From Clostridium scatologenes (GTDB taxonomy: Bacteria > Bacillota > Clostridia > Clostridiales > Clostridiaceae), in assembly GCF_000968375.1 (NCBI RefSeq), contig NZ_CP009933.1:3038001-3102000 (forward strand): a DNA stretch of 64,000 bases, written 5' to 3'. Below the pieces are notes generated by a model that saw only the letters and a program-made list of their open reading frames with translations, did not search any database and was not told where the DNA came from. A program made the position numbers and the translations under genes. This document shows positions 8,873-17,724 of the stretch, piece after piece. Numbering within the stretch: the first letter of the stretch is position 1; each line of letters starts with the position of its first letter.

Positions 8873-10078
8873 CTATTCTTTTCCCAACTTAAATTCACTA
8901 TGAAGTGAATTTATAGCATTATCTGCATCCTTATCTTCTACAAGACACCATATAGTTGTATGTGAATCTGCAGTTTGAAGTACTTCTACATTATTCATTA
9001 AAAGCGATTTCAATATCTTTGCCATAACACCTGGAATGCCTCTCATCCTACTTCCAATTACAGCAATTTTTGTACAATGTTCAACAAAAGAATATTCTAA
9101 TCCTAAATTTTCCATTACTATTTTAAAATTTTCCATATCTTTCTCATCAATAGTAAATATCTTTTCTTTTGGAAATACATTAATTAAATCTATACTTATC
9201 ATATCATTAGCCAATTCATCTAACAATATATGATAATTTTCATTATTTTTATTTTGTTCAAATTCTACCGTAATTTGAACTCTATTTCCCATAGAAGTTA
9301 TTCCAGTTATAACATTATGTGAATTTTGCATTGTATCATTACTTATTATAGTTCCCTTGCACTCATTAAGAGTATTCTTAATAACAAGAGGTATATTACC
9401 TTTCATTGCAACTTCTACAGCACGAGGATGTATTACCTTTGCTCCTTGGTCTGCAAATTGAAAAACTTCATTATACCCTATTTTTTCAATTAATAAAGCA
9501 TCTGAAACTATTCTTGGATCTGCCGTCATTATGCCATCTACATCTGTATATATTTGAACTTCCTTAGCTTTTAATGCTACTCCTAAAAGTGAAGCTGTAA
9601 CATCACTTCCACCTCTTCCTAAAGTAGTAATAAAACCTTTTTCACTTCTTCCTTGAAAACCTGCCACTACTGGAATTTTACCTTCTTTTATTACATTCAT
9701 TATATTATCTGTGTCTACTCTTAAAACAGAAGCATCATTGTAATTATCGCTAGTTATAATTCCTGCTTGTCCTCCTGTTAGTGGTACTGCTTGTAAATTT
9801 TTCTTATTTAATTCCTCACTCATAACTACAGTACTTATAATTTCTCCACAACTCATTAATAAATCTGCAGCTAATTTATTACTGTTTTTAAATTCTTCAC
9901 CTATTAATGAAAGAAGAGTATCCGTTGCATATGGCTGACCTTTTCTTCCCATAGCAGATACTATCACTACTGGTGAAAATCCCTCTTCTTTAGCTTTTAA
10001 TATTTTATCAACTACCATTAATCTTCTTTCATGAGTAGAAACAGAGGTCCCTCCAAATTTTTGTACTAATATATTCAT
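8873..10078 (-). CDS. dapG: aspartate kinase
   Basis: Phosphorylates L-aspartate, the first step towards lysine, diaminopimelate, threonine and methionine. The 401-residue protein starts MNILVQKFGGTSV, the kinase signature, has GFITTLGRGGSDVTASLL for substrate binding, and carries two ACT regulatory domains after about residue 260. The start is the second ATG (10078): GGAGG lies inside the codons after the first one. The gene sits with ymxH and a clpP-like gene, near ftsK/spoIIIE. In Bacillus the dapG isozyme at this position serves cell-wall and spore dipicolinate synthesis, so dapG is the likely identity, though isozyme assignment is inferred. No lysine riboswitch is visible upstream. Confidence 0.9.
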   Translation of the reverse strand: MNILVQKFGGTSVSTHERRLMVVDKILKAKEEGFSPVVIVSAMGRKGQPYATDTLLSLIGEEFKNSNKLAADLLMSCGEIISTVVMSEELNKKNLQAVPLTGGQAGIITSDNYNDASVLRVDTDNIMNVIKEGKIPVVAGFQGRSEKGFITTLGRGGSDVTASLLGVALKAKEVQIYTDVDGIMTADPRIVSDALLIEKIGYNEVFQFADQGAKVIHPRAVEVAMKGNIPLVIKNTLNECKGTIISNDTMQNSHNVITGITSMGNRVQITVEFEQNKNNENYHILLDELANDMISIDLINVFPKEKIFTIDEKDMENFKIVMENLGLEYSFVEHCTKIAVIGSRMRGIPGVMAKILKSLLMNNVEVLQTADSHTTIWCLVEDKDADNAINSLHSEFKLGKE

Positions 10079-10117
10079 TTTTTCCTCCATAAAAATTTAT
10101 ATTAATATTATATTAAG

Positions 10118-10145
10118 GAGACCTCTTTTATGTTAATGAGATCTC
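10118..10145 (-). terminator. weak hairpin between ymxH and dapG
   Basis: GAGACCTC and GAGATCTC can pair over 8 bp (one G-U) around a 12-base loop, overlapping the end of ymxH. The minus-strand tail lacks a T run, so this may be a processing or weak stop site and not a full terminator. Confidence 0.35.
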
Positions 10146-10405
10146 TTTATCATTTTTTCATCCGCATCTATTATTATAGTTTTTGAACCAATCTTTTTTA
10201 CACATTCCCATGGTGCTTCTATAAATTCTGTCTTTCCGAACAATCCAAGTTTAGATTTGCTATTATTCAATATTAATAGTTTTAAATCTCCTTCTTCGTT
10301 AATAACGATATCATTATTTCCTAATGAATTAAACTTGTCTCCATCGTTTACATTTATTATTTCATATCTCTCCATTTCACTATACAATTTTATGTTATCG
10401 CTCAT
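10133..10405 (-). CDS. YlmC/YmxH family sporulation protein (PRC-barrel)
   Basis: A 90-residue protein with a PRC-barrel-like pattern: a short beta-strand domain with NINDGDKF-type and NEEGDLKLLIL segments and the closing IIIDADE stretch. YlmC/YmxH proteins are common in spore formers; YmxH in Bacillus lies next to the mlpA protease gene, as here. Their biochemical role is not known. The start ATG follows AGGAGG. The gene lies 68 bases after the M16 protease gene and 54 bases before dapG on the same strand. Confidence 0.8.
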   Translation of the reverse strand: MSDNIKLYSEMERYEIINVNDGDKFNSLGNNDIVINEEGDLKLLILNNSKSKLGLFGKTEFIEAPWECVKKIGSKTIIIDADEKMIKRSH

Positions 10406-10473
10406 TTTAAATACCTCCTAATATAATTATAGTTAATCTTATTTTTAATACTATGAATTATATTAGGTAGTTA

Positions 10474-11772
10474 TTACACCTGCTTACTTTTAGAGTTTCT
10501 GAAAGGTACAGTATCTTTTTGCATTATATCAGTTAAAACAGCTAAGTCTATCTTTTCTCCTACAAAAGCTGAATTCATTATACCTTTTTCAAAGCTTTTT
10601 TTCATAACAAAATTTAAACTTTCTTCATCTATTCTATTAATTTTTTCTATAATATGTTCTGGTGTATTAATTCTATTTAAAAATAAAACTGATTTGCCGT
10701 TGTTAAACATCCTACTACTAGTACTTTCCAAACCTAAAATATAGCTCCCTTTAAGCTGTTCTTTAGCTTTAGCTAGTTTTTCCTTGCTCACACCAGTTTT
10801 GGTGAACTTTTCTATTTCTTCCTTTATAGTAAATACTACATCTGCTGCATACTTAGAATTTAAGCTAGTATATATACTTAATACACCTGTGTTATTAAAA
10901 GCCGAAACATATGAATAAATTGAATAGCAAAAGCCTTTTTCTTCTCTTATTTTTTGAAATAATATAGAAGAAGCTCCCCCACCAAATATGTTACTTAAAA
11001 GTAATAATGTATAAATATCGTCATTTCCTGTTTCAATTCCTGGCATACCTAAACTTAGATGAAGTTGTTCTATACTTTTCTTCTTAAAAAGATGATTTTG
11101 CTGTAGTTCTGGTTTTGAATAAACAGTAATTTTTTTATTATTGCTATTCCAATGTCCAAAATATTTTTCTACAAGCTTTTCTATATTGGACATATCAAAT
11201 TTTCCTGCAATAGATATTATTGAATTTTCAGGTATATAATATGAAGAAATATATTTTTCTATTTGATCTTTTGTAAAAGATTTTACTGTAGATATATTTC
11301 CCAATATAGGAAGTGATATAGGATCCTCTCCCCATATAGCTTCACTATGAAGATCTGACAATACATCTTCTGGTGAATCTTCATTCATATTTATTTCTTC
11401 TATTACAACACTTTTTTCTTTTTCTATATCTTCATTGGAAAACTTACTATTAAAAAGCATATCTGATATTACATCTAAACTTAACTCTAAATGTGAGTCT
11501 AAAGCTTTTATATAAAAGCATGTAGCTTCTTTCCCTGTAAAAGCATTTATTTGACCGCCAACATCTTCTATGCATTCAGCTATTTCAAGTGCAGTTCTCT
11601 TTTTTGTACCCTTGAAAAACATATGTTCTATAAAATGAGAAATTCCACTATTAGTTTTATCTTCATTTCTTGAACCATTTTCCACCCACAACCCTACACT
11701 TACAGAATTAACATAATCTATATTTTCTACAACAACTCTTAATCCATTATTCAACTTAAACAAATTATACAT
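10474..11772 (-). CDS. M16 family zinc protease (MlpA/YmxG-like)
   Basis: A 432-residue processing-peptidase-type protein. It has the inverted zinc motif HFIEH (HxxEH) in GISHFIEHMFFKGT near residue 45 and the downstream glutamate region IEDVGGQINAFTGKE and VVIEEINMNEDSPED typical of M16B. The second half carries the GGGASSILFQKIREEKGFCY substrate-binding segment. The start follows GGAGGAAATA. In Bacillus the equivalent gene downstream of pnp (mlpA) affects regulation of exoprotease genes; the role here is not known. No signal peptide is seen, so it is probably cytoplasmic. Confidence 0.9.
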   Translation of the reverse strand: MYNLFKLNNGLRVVVENIDYVNSVSVGLWVENGSRNEDKTNSGISHFIEHMFFKGTKKRTALEIAECIEDVGGQINAFTGKEATCFYIKALDSHLELSLDVISDMLFNSKFSNEDIEKEKSVVIEEINMNEDSPEDVLSDLHSEAIWGEDPISLPILGNISTVKSFTKDQIEKYISSYYIPENSIISIAGKFDMSNIEKLVEKYFGHWNSNNKKITVYSKPELQQNHLFKKKSIEQLHLSLGMPGIETGNDDIYTLLLLSNIFGGGASSILFQKIREEKGFCYSIYSYVSAFNNTGVLSIYTSLNSKYAADVVFTIKEEIEKFTKTGVSKEKLAKAKEQLKGSYILGLESTSSRMFNNGKSVLFLNRINTPEHIIEKINRIDEESLNFVMKKSFEKGIMNSAFVGEKIDLAVLTDIMQKDTVPFRNSKSKQV

Positions 11773-11823
11773 TATTTCCTCCTAAGGAATCACATAATTT
11801 TTTCTACCTTACATAAAAATAAA

Positions 11824-11842
11824 AAGGCACCATAATGCCCTT
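11824..11842 (-). terminator. intrinsic terminator after pnp
   Basis: Short GC-containing stem (AAGGCA with TGCCCTT, one bulge) followed on the minus strand by TTTTTATTTTT, directly after the pnp stop. It separates pnp from the M16 protease gene. Confidence 0.65.
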
Positions 11843-11848
11843 CTATTT

Positions 11849-13963
11849 TTATTCTTCTTCTTTTGATTCTTTTTCCTCTGAATCTTTTATAGCATCTTTT
11901 CTTGATAGATTAATTCTACCCTGATTATCGATATCTGTTACCTTAACAAGTATTTCATCTCCAACAGATACTATATCTTCAACCTTATTTACTCTAGCAA
12001 AATCCAGCTTAGAAATATGAACTAATCCTTCTTTGCCAGGAAGTATTTCTACGAAGGCACCAAAATTTGTTGTTTTAGTAACTTTTCCTAAATAAATTTC
12101 TCCTGATTTTACTTCTCTAGTTAAATCATCTATAATTTTTAAAGCTCTTTTTGCACATGTGCTATCATCACACATTACAAATATTTTTCCATCTTCTTTT
12201 ATATCAATTTTAACACCAGTTTCAGCAATAATCTTATTTATTACCTTTCCACCAGGTCCTATTACATCTCTTATTTTATCAGGATCAATATTCATTGTAT
12301 AAGTTTTAGGAGCATATTTTGATAGCTCTTCTCTTGGTCCACTGATACAATCATTGATTTTTTCCAATATAAATAATCTAGCTTTTTTAGCCTTATCTAG
12401 AGTTTCCTTTATACAATCATTTGATAATCCATGAATTTTTGTATCAAATTGTATAGCAGTAATTCCAACTTCTGTACCAGCTACTTTAAAGTCCATATCT
12501 CCAAAAAAGTCCTCTATACCTTGTATATCAGTTAAAACTTTCTCCTTAGATAAATCTTCACTAGTTATAAGTCCCATAGCTATACCTGCTGCTGGTCTTT
12601 TTATTGGTACACCAGCATCTAAAAGTGCTAAAGTACTACCACATACACTAGCTTGAGAAGTTGAACCATTTGAGCTTAAAACTTCTGATACAAGTCTTAT
12701 TGTATATGGGAAATTATCTTCATTTGGTATAAGTGGCTCCAAAGCTTTTTCTGCTAAAGCTCCATGACCTATTTCTCTTCTTCCTGGTCCTCTTAAAGGT
12801 CTAACTTCTCCTACACTATAAGATGGGAAGTTGTAGTGATGCATATACCTTTTGAATTCTTCTGAACCAAGTCCATCAAGAATTTGCACATCTCCTAAAG
12901 CACCTAAAGTAGCAACCGTCATTACTTGAGTTAATCCTCTTGTAAATAAACCTGTACCATGCGTTCTTGGAAGTAATCCAACCTCACAGCTTATAGGTCT
13001 TATTTCCTCAAAACCTCTTCCATCAGGTCTTCTGTTTTCATTTAAAAGCATATTTCTTACTATTTCTTTTTGAAGTTTATATACTACTTCAGCTATATCT
13101 GCACCATTATCTGGATATTTTTCTTCAAATTCATCATTAATTTTTTCTTTAGCAGAATCTATAGCAGCATTTCTTTCATCTTTATCCATTATGTACATAG
13201 CTTCTTTTATCATTTCAAAAGAAAAATCTCTAACTTCTTTTTCTAAACCTTCATCCACTTTATATAGAGTAGGTTCTGCTTTCTTTTTGCCTAATTTTTC
13301 CATAGCTTCTTCTTGGAAAGCTACTATTTTTTTACATTCTTCAAATCCAAACATGATAGCATCATACATTACATCTTCTGGTATTTCAGATCCACCAGCT
13401 TCAACCATCATAACTCTTTCTTTAGTAGCGCATACAGTTAAGTTTAATGTGCTTTTTTCTCTTTGCTCTAATGTTGGATTTATTACAAACTCATCATCTA
13501 TTAACCCTACAGATACAGCACCTAAAGGTGTGTTAAAAGGAATACTTGAAAGGCTTAAAGCTATTGATGCACCATTTATAGCTAATATATCTGGAGCATT
13601 ATCCTGCTCTACAGATACTACAGTACATACTACCTGTACGTCATTTCTATATCCCTTTGGGAATAATGGCCTTAAAGGTCTATCTATAGCTCTAGCATGG
13701 AGAATTGCTTTCTCTGAAGGTTTTCCTTCTCTTTTAATAAATCCTCCTGGTATTTTACCTACAGCATATAATCTTTCTTCATATTCTATACTTAAAGGAA
13801 AGAAATCAACCCCTTCCCTTGGTTTATCTGAAGCATTTGCATTAATAAGTACTACTGTTTCACCGTAACTTACAAGCAAAGCACAATTTGAAAGCATTCC
13901 AACTTTGCCAAAATCAATCTTAAGAGTTCTTCCTGCAACAGTAGTTTCTAGTGTTTGATTCAT
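11849..13963 (-). CDS. pnp: polyribonucleotide nucleotidyltransferase (PNPase)
   Basis: Phosphorolytic 3'-5' exoribonuclease and poly(A)-like polymerase of the RNA decay machinery. The 704-residue protein has two RNase PH-like domains (about 10-220 and 310-540, with RPLRPLFPKGY and the FPSYSVGEVRPLRGPGRREIGHGALAEKAL region split across the second), an alpha-helical linker, a KH domain (about 555-615, with IRDVIGPGGKVINKI) and an S1 domain (about 620-690). It ends in an acidic tail. GAGGAGG lies 10 bases before the ATG. It follows rpsO as in most bacteria but is separated from it by a terminator. Confidence 0.98.
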   Translation of the reverse strand: MNQTLETTVAGRTLKIDFGKVGMLSNCALLVSYGETVVLINANASDKPREGVDFFPLSIEYEERLYAVGKIPGGFIKREGKPSEKAILHARAIDRPLRPLFPKGYRNDVQVVCTVVSVEQDNAPDILAINGASIALSLSSIPFNTPLGAVSVGLIDDEFVINPTLEQREKSTLNLTVCATKERVMMVEAGGSEIPEDVMYDAIMFGFEECKKIVAFQEEAMEKLGKKKAEPTLYKVDEGLEKEVRDFSFEMIKEAMYIMDKDERNAAIDSAKEKINDEFEEKYPDNGADIAEVVYKLQKEIVRNMLLNENRRPDGRGFEEIRPISCEVGLLPRTHGTGLFTRGLTQVMTVATLGALGDVQILDGLGSEEFKRYMHHYNFPSYSVGEVRPLRGPGRREIGHGALAEKALEPLIPNEDNFPYTIRLVSEVLSSNGSTSQASVCGSTLALLDAGVPIKRPAAGIAMGLITSEDLSKEKVLTDIQGIEDFFGDMDFKVAGTEVGITAIQFDTKIHGLSNDCIKETLDKAKKARLFILEKINDCISGPREELSKYAPKTYTMNIDPDKIRDVIGPGGKVINKIIAETGVKIDIKEDGKIFVMCDDSTCAKRALKIIDDLTREVKSGEIYLGKVTKTTNFGAFVEILPGKEGLVHISKLDFARVNKVEDIVSVGDEILVKVTDIDNQGRINLSRKDAIKDSEEKESKEEE

Positions 13964-14089
13964 AAATAAATTAACCTCCTCTCAATGGTTATAATATTAT
14001 TATCATTATTTATCAATTATATTATACAATTATTAAACTAATTCAACTACGAATTTACAATAATTTTTTAAATTATTGTTTAAAATAAT

Positions 14090-14111
14090 AGAGCGGTCTT
14101 AAGCCGCTCTA
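14090..14111 (-). terminator. intrinsic terminator after rpsO
   Basis: TAGAGCGG/CCGCTCTA stem (8 bp) around a 6-base loop, 6 bases after the rpsO stop, followed on the minus strand by TTATTTT. Read-through would feed pnp. Confidence 0.85.
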
Positions 14112-14117
14112 ATAAAA

Positions 14118-14381
14118 CTATTTTCTTAAATTTAACTTTTCGATAATAGCACGATATCTTGCAATATCTTGATTCATTAAGTAGTTTAAAAGACCTCTTC
14201 TTTTACCAACCATCATTAAAAGACCTCTTCTTGAATGATGATCTTTCTTATGAGTCTTTAAATGCTCATTTAAATGATTAATTCTTTGAGTAAGTAATGC
14301 TATTTGCACTTCTGGAGAACCTGTATCTCCTTCATGTCTTGCATACTTTTTCATTAATTCTTCTTTTATTGCCTTTTCCAT
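14118..14381 (-). CDS. rpsO: 30S ribosomal protein S15
   Basis: Primary 16S rRNA-binding protein that nucleates assembly of the platform of the small subunit. The 87-residue sequence carries the family hallmarks HEGDTGSPEVQIALLT, INHLNEHLKTHKKDHHSRRGL and VGKRRGLLNYL. The ATG is preceded by GGAGGTG. It has its own promoter and a structured leader, and ends in a terminator before pnp. Confidence 0.99.
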   Translation of the reverse strand: MEKAIKEELMKKYARHEGDTGSPEVQIALLTQRINHLNEHLKTHKKDHHSRRGLLMMVGKRRGLLNYLMNQDIARYRAIIEKLNLRK

Positions 14382-14461
14382 TAAACCTACACCTCCAAAT
14401 GTTAATCCCCTTTATTCCAAGAAAAGCGTCGGCAAGTCGAGTTTCTTAGCATAAGGATCAC
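14382..14461 (-). promoter_or_regulatory. rpsO 5' leader, candidate S15-binding RNA
   Basis: Between the promoter and the rpsO ribosome binding site, CTAAGAAA and TTTCTTGG (minus strand) can form an 8-bp stem with one U-G pair enclosing the GC-richer segment CTCGACTTGCCGACGC. S15 represses its own mRNA through structured leaders in several bacterial groups, so this is a candidate autoregulatory element. The pairing is seen; the binding is inferred. Confidence 0.45.
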
Positions 14462-14467
14462 AAACGT

Positions 14468-14496
14468 ATTATAACAAATCTAAATACACTTGTAAA
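14468..14496 (-). promoter_or_regulatory. sigma-A-type promoter of rpsO
   Basis: Minus-strand TTTACA (14491-14496), 17 bases, TATAAT (14468-14473). The -35 box touches the ribF stop codon, so rpsO can be transcribed independently of the long rimP-ribF operon. Confidence 0.8.
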
Positions 14497-15435
14497 TTAA
14501 TTTTTAAAATTAATTTCTAATTTTTGCTTTTTTGCATATATTTTATCCTTTTTTAGCTGTTCAGCTAAAAATTGAACAGAATCAAATTTTTTTTCATCTC
14601 TTATTCTATCCACAAAATATATTTTTATATGCTTATTGTATATATTTTCACTAAAATCTAATATATGGGTTTCTACACTCAATTTATTGTCTTCTACAGT
14701 TGGATTATATCCCACATTAGTTATTCCTCTAAAAAATTTATCTTCATACTTTACTAAAGTGTAATAAACACCACCTCTTGGAAGTACAAATCTTTTATCA
14801 TAATTCAAATTTACAGTTGGAAATCCTAATGTTCTTCCTAATTGCTTTCCTTTAACTACATCACCTTGTAGCATAAAAGGTCTAGTAAGCATTTTATTTA
14901 CCCTTTTCATATCACCTTCGTCAGAGATAATACTTCTTATGACTGAACTGCTAACTACTTGAGATTTATATTTTACTGGATCAACCACACAAAGATCAAA
15001 GCCATATTTTTTACTTAATTTTTTTAACAGTTCCACATCACCAAGATTTTTATATCCAAACCTATTATTAAATCCTACTACTATGCCTTTAGCTCTATAA
15101 TGACTTACTAAATTTAATATAAAGTCTTCTGGTGATAACATCATAAGTTCTTTATCAAAATTAGCCATATTTATTATATCTAGACCAAAAGACTCCAAAA
15201 CTTCTATTTTATTAGAATTATCCATAATAATCTTAGGTGCTATTTCTTTATTTATAATACTAAGTGGATGATTTTTAAAAGTAAATATCATACTTTTGGC
15301 TTGATTTCTTGTTGCAAGTTTTATTGTTTTATTTACTAGACTAACATGTCCTATATGTATACCATCAAAACTTCCTAGTGCAATATATGTATTATACTGT
15401 AAATATTTTTTAAAGTTATCTTCCATTATAATCAT
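14497..15435 (-). CDS. ribF: bifunctional riboflavin kinase / FAD synthetase
   Basis: Makes FMN and then FAD from riboflavin. The 312-residue protein has an N-terminal nucleotidyltransferase domain with ALGSFDGIHIGH (residues about 18-29) and a C-terminal riboflavin kinase domain with GKQLGRTLGFPTVNL and RGGVYYTLVKY. The ATG at 15435 lies 8 bases after AGAGGT. It starts 6 bases after truB and is the last gene of the rimP-nusA-infB operon. No FMN riboswitch is seen nearby. Confidence 0.97.
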   Translation of the reverse strand: MIIMEDNFKKYLQYNTYIALGSFDGIHIGHVSLVNKTIKLATRNQAKSMIFTFKNHPLSIINKEIAPKIIMDNSNKIEVLESFGLDIINMANFDKELMMLSPEDFILNLVSHYRAKGIVVGFNNRFGYKNLGDVELLKKLSKKYGFDLCVVDPVKYKSQVVSSSVIRSIISDEGDMKRVNKMLTRPFMLQGDVVKGKQLGRTLGFPTVNLNYDKRFVLPRGGVYYTLVKYEDKFFRGITNVGYNPTVEDNKLSVETHILDFSENIYNKHIKIYFVDRIRDEKKFDSVQFLAEQLKKDKIYAKKQKLEINFKN

Positions 15436-15441
15436 ATTAAA

Positions 15442-16317
15442 TTACCTCTGAATTAATAGTTTTGTCATTTTAAATCCAAAACTCTGTTTCATACCAATAC
15501 CAATAAATTTTTCTTTTCCCAAATAAACTCTATACAATATATCCATTTCTATGTTTTCAATTAGCACGGGATTCTTTAGAGTAACTCCATTAAGTAACAG
15601 CTTTTCATATTTTTCATCTATGTAAACTGCCGGATACTTTTCTAAAGCTCTGTCCATTGAAATCAAATATTCATTAATATTTTCTACATTTAATTTATCC
15701 AAATCCACTGAACATTCTATATTAAAACTTCCTGTTCTAGTCCTTTGAAGATTCCACATAGTGCCTCCGCACTTAAGTCTTTCTCCAATATCATAGCATA
15801 AACTTCTTATATATGTACCCTTAGAACATTTTACTTCAAATATCACTTTAGGCAATTTAATATCTATTATATTTATGCCGTGTATTGTTATGCTTCTAGG
15901 TTTTCTTTCTATTTCTATTCCCTGTCTGGCCAAAGAATACAATCTTTGTCCATTGACTTTTAAAGCAGAATACATAGGAGGAATTTGATCTATATTTCCT
16001 TCAAATTCTTTAATAACCTTTTTGACCTCTTCAACCTCTAAATCTACAGGAGAATTTTTAATTACTTTTCCTTCCCTGTCATAAGTATCTGTGGTAATTC
16101 CTAACATCAATTCTACTTTATATATTTTATAATCGCTCATTATATAATCTACAAGCTTAGTAGCATTTCCTATACATATAGGCAGCACTCCTGAAGCTTC
16201 TGGATCTAAAGTACCTGTGTGGCCTACTTTTTTAGTTTTAGCAATAGTTTTTACTTTTCTTACTACATCAAAAGAACTCATTCCTAAAGGTTTATTAATA
16301 TTTAATATTCCATCCAT
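15442..16317 (-). CDS. truB: tRNA pseudouridine(55) synthase
   Basis: Converts U55 of the tRNA T-loop to pseudouridine. The 291-residue protein starts MDGILNINKPLGMSSFDVV, has the catalytic aspartate motif GHTGTLDPEASGVLPI (near residue 39) and the KCSKGTYIRSLCYDIG segment. ATG 16317 is chosen because an AAAGGG site lies about 9 bases before it; an in-frame TTG at 16326 abuts that site. It sits between nrnA and ribF, the usual Firmicutes order. Confidence 0.97.
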   Translation of the reverse strand: MDGILNINKPLGMSSFDVVRKVKTIAKTKKVGHTGTLDPEASGVLPICIGNATKLVDYIMSDYKIYKVELMLGITTDTYDREGKVIKNSPVDLEVEEVKKVIKEFEGNIDQIPPMYSALKVNGQRLYSLARQGIEIERKPRSITIHGINIIDIKLPKVIFEVKCSKGTYIRSLCYDIGERLKCGGTMWNLQRTRTGSFNIECSVDLDKLNVENINEYLISMDRALEKYPAVYIDEKYEKLLLNGVTLKNPVLIENIEMDILYRVYLGKEKFIGIGMKQSFGFKMTKLLIQR

Positions 16318-16338
16318 ATATATCAACCCTTTTTCTGT

Positions 16339-17298
16339 TTATAATAAATTTTCTACTTCATTAATTATCAGTTCTCTTGCTTCTTCTACAGTTTTATCAT
16401 TCATGGCTAAACCAGAAGCTTTTATATGTCCACCGCCGCCAAATTTTTCTGCAATTTTTCTCACATCCACTTTTGATTTAGATCTAAGACTTGCTTTTAT
16501 ACCCACTTCAGTTTCTTTTATAAGCAATGCTACTTCTACAGTATCTATTTGCATAGCAAAAGCTATAATATCAGATGTATCTGTATCCTTTGCATTACCA
16601 TTTTGTAATAACATATCTTTTGTAATAGTTATCACACATATTTTATCTCCAACTAGCTCCATTTTTTCAATAGCTTTTCCAAAAAATTTTATTCTATCAA
16701 AATTTTTATTTTCATATATAATTCTATGAATTTCGCTAAAATCAATACCCGTATTTACTAAATCTCCTGCTATAGTATGTGTAACTGAAGTAGTTGATGA
16801 ATATTTAAAAGCCCCTGTATCTGTAATCAATGAAGTATATAAACATACTGCCATATCTTTAGTGATATTTATACCTATAATTTTAAGCATTTGATAAACA
16901 ATTTCACTTACTGCTGCGGCATTAGTATCTACATAATTTAAGTCTGCATATAGTTCATTTGACATATGATGATCTATATTAATCAATGTATATTTTCTAT
17001 TTTCAAAATCTAAATTTGCATTTATTCTTTTTACATCACCACAATCTAAAACTATTACACATTGGGTTTCATTAATAACTTCATGCTTTAATCCATCTAT
17101 CTCTTCTGAACAAGGTAGAAAAGAAAAAGATTCTGGTACTTTTTCTTTAGAAAGTATATAAACTTCCTTATTAAGCTTATTAAGCCCCTGCATCAAAGCA
17201 AGAGCAGACCCCAATGAGTCTCCATCAGGAGATTCATGGAAAGTAATAGCTATTCTATTACTTTCCTTTATTTTTTTTAAAATATTATTCATTATCAT
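16339..17298 (-). CDS. nrnA: DHH-family oligoribonuclease / pAp phosphatase NrnA
   Basis: Manganese-dependent phosphoesterase that degrades nanoRNAs and 3'-phosphoadenosine 5'-phosphate. The 319-residue protein has the DHH-domain motifs FHESPDGDSLGSALA (about 18-32), VVLDCGD, INIDHHMSN and a C-terminal DHHA1 domain with GGGGHIKASG near 287-296. It overlaps the end of rbfA by 14 bases, which argues for translational coupling. Some relatives also hydrolyse cyclic di-AMP breakdown products; that activity cannot be read from sequence. Confidence 0.93.
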   Translation of the reverse strand: MIMNNILKKIKESNRIAITFHESPDGDSLGSALALMQGLNKLNKEVYILSKEKVPESFSFLPCSEEIDGLKHEVINETQCVIVLDCGDVKRINANLDFENRKYTLINIDHHMSNELYADLNYVDTNAAAVSEIVYQMLKIIGINITKDMAVCLYTSLITDTGAFKYSSTTSVTHTIAGDLVNTGIDFSEIHRIIYENKNFDRIKFFGKAIEKMELVGDKICVITITKDMLLQNGNAKDTDTSDIIAFAMQIDTVEVALLIKETEVGIKASLRSKSKVDVRKIAEKFGGGGHIKASGLAMNDKTVEEARELIINEVENLL

Positions 17299-17650
17299 GA
17301 TGCTCTTTCTCCTTTATTTTGTGTAAAAGTGCATCTATATGCATACCTTGTTCTATAGTATTATCTAATTCTATAAGTATTTCTGGTGTGTATCTTAAAT
17401 TTATTTTATGCCCAATTTCTCTTCTAATAAATCCAGCTGAACCCTTTAAAGCCTCAAATGTACTGCTTTTAGCATCTTCATTTCCAAAAATACTTACATA
17501 TACTTTGGCATACCTCAAATCCTTTGTCACATCTACTTTAGTAACACTTATCATAGCACTTAATCTTGGATCTTTTATATCATTTTGAATTATAGTGCTT
17601 ATTTCTCTTTTCATCTCTTCATTTATTCTACCACTTCTATATTTAGCCAT
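17285..17650 (-). CDS. rbfA: ribosome-binding factor A
   Basis: Cold-adaptation factor that assists late maturation of the 30S subunit and 16S rRNA 5' end. The 121-residue KH-fold protein begins MAKYRSGRINEEMKREIS and contains DPRLSAMISVTKVDVTKDLRYAKVYVS and the LRYTPEILIELDNTIEQG ending region. GAGGTG lies 9 bases before the ATG. It follows infB in the same operon. Confidence 0.97.
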   Translation of the reverse strand: MAKYRSGRINEEMKREISTIIQNDIKDPRLSAMISVTKVDVTKDLRYAKVYVSIFGNEDAKSSTFEALKGSAGFIRREIGHKINLRYTPEILIELDNTIEQGMHIDALLHKIKEKEHHDNE

Positions 17651-17724
17651 ATAATATCACCTCATTCTTACATAGTATATATGACATAACTACTTTTAAT
17701 TCTCAATTTCCTAATATTTTTAAA

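Noticed and set aside
13191..13868. A 225-codon plus-strand open frame inside pnp
   Set aside because: It lies fully antisense to the well-conserved pnp gene, has low-complexity S/T/I-rich translation and no ribosome site. Long antisense frames are common opposite AT-rich clostridial genes.
8873..15435. Lysine or FMN riboswitch for dapG or ribF
   Set aside because: Neither gene has room upstream for one; dapG and ribF follow other genes closely and I see no matching conserved blocks.
16217..16729. A 170-codon plus-strand frame across truB and nrnA
   Set aside because: Antisense shadow of two recognised genes with no family resemblance.
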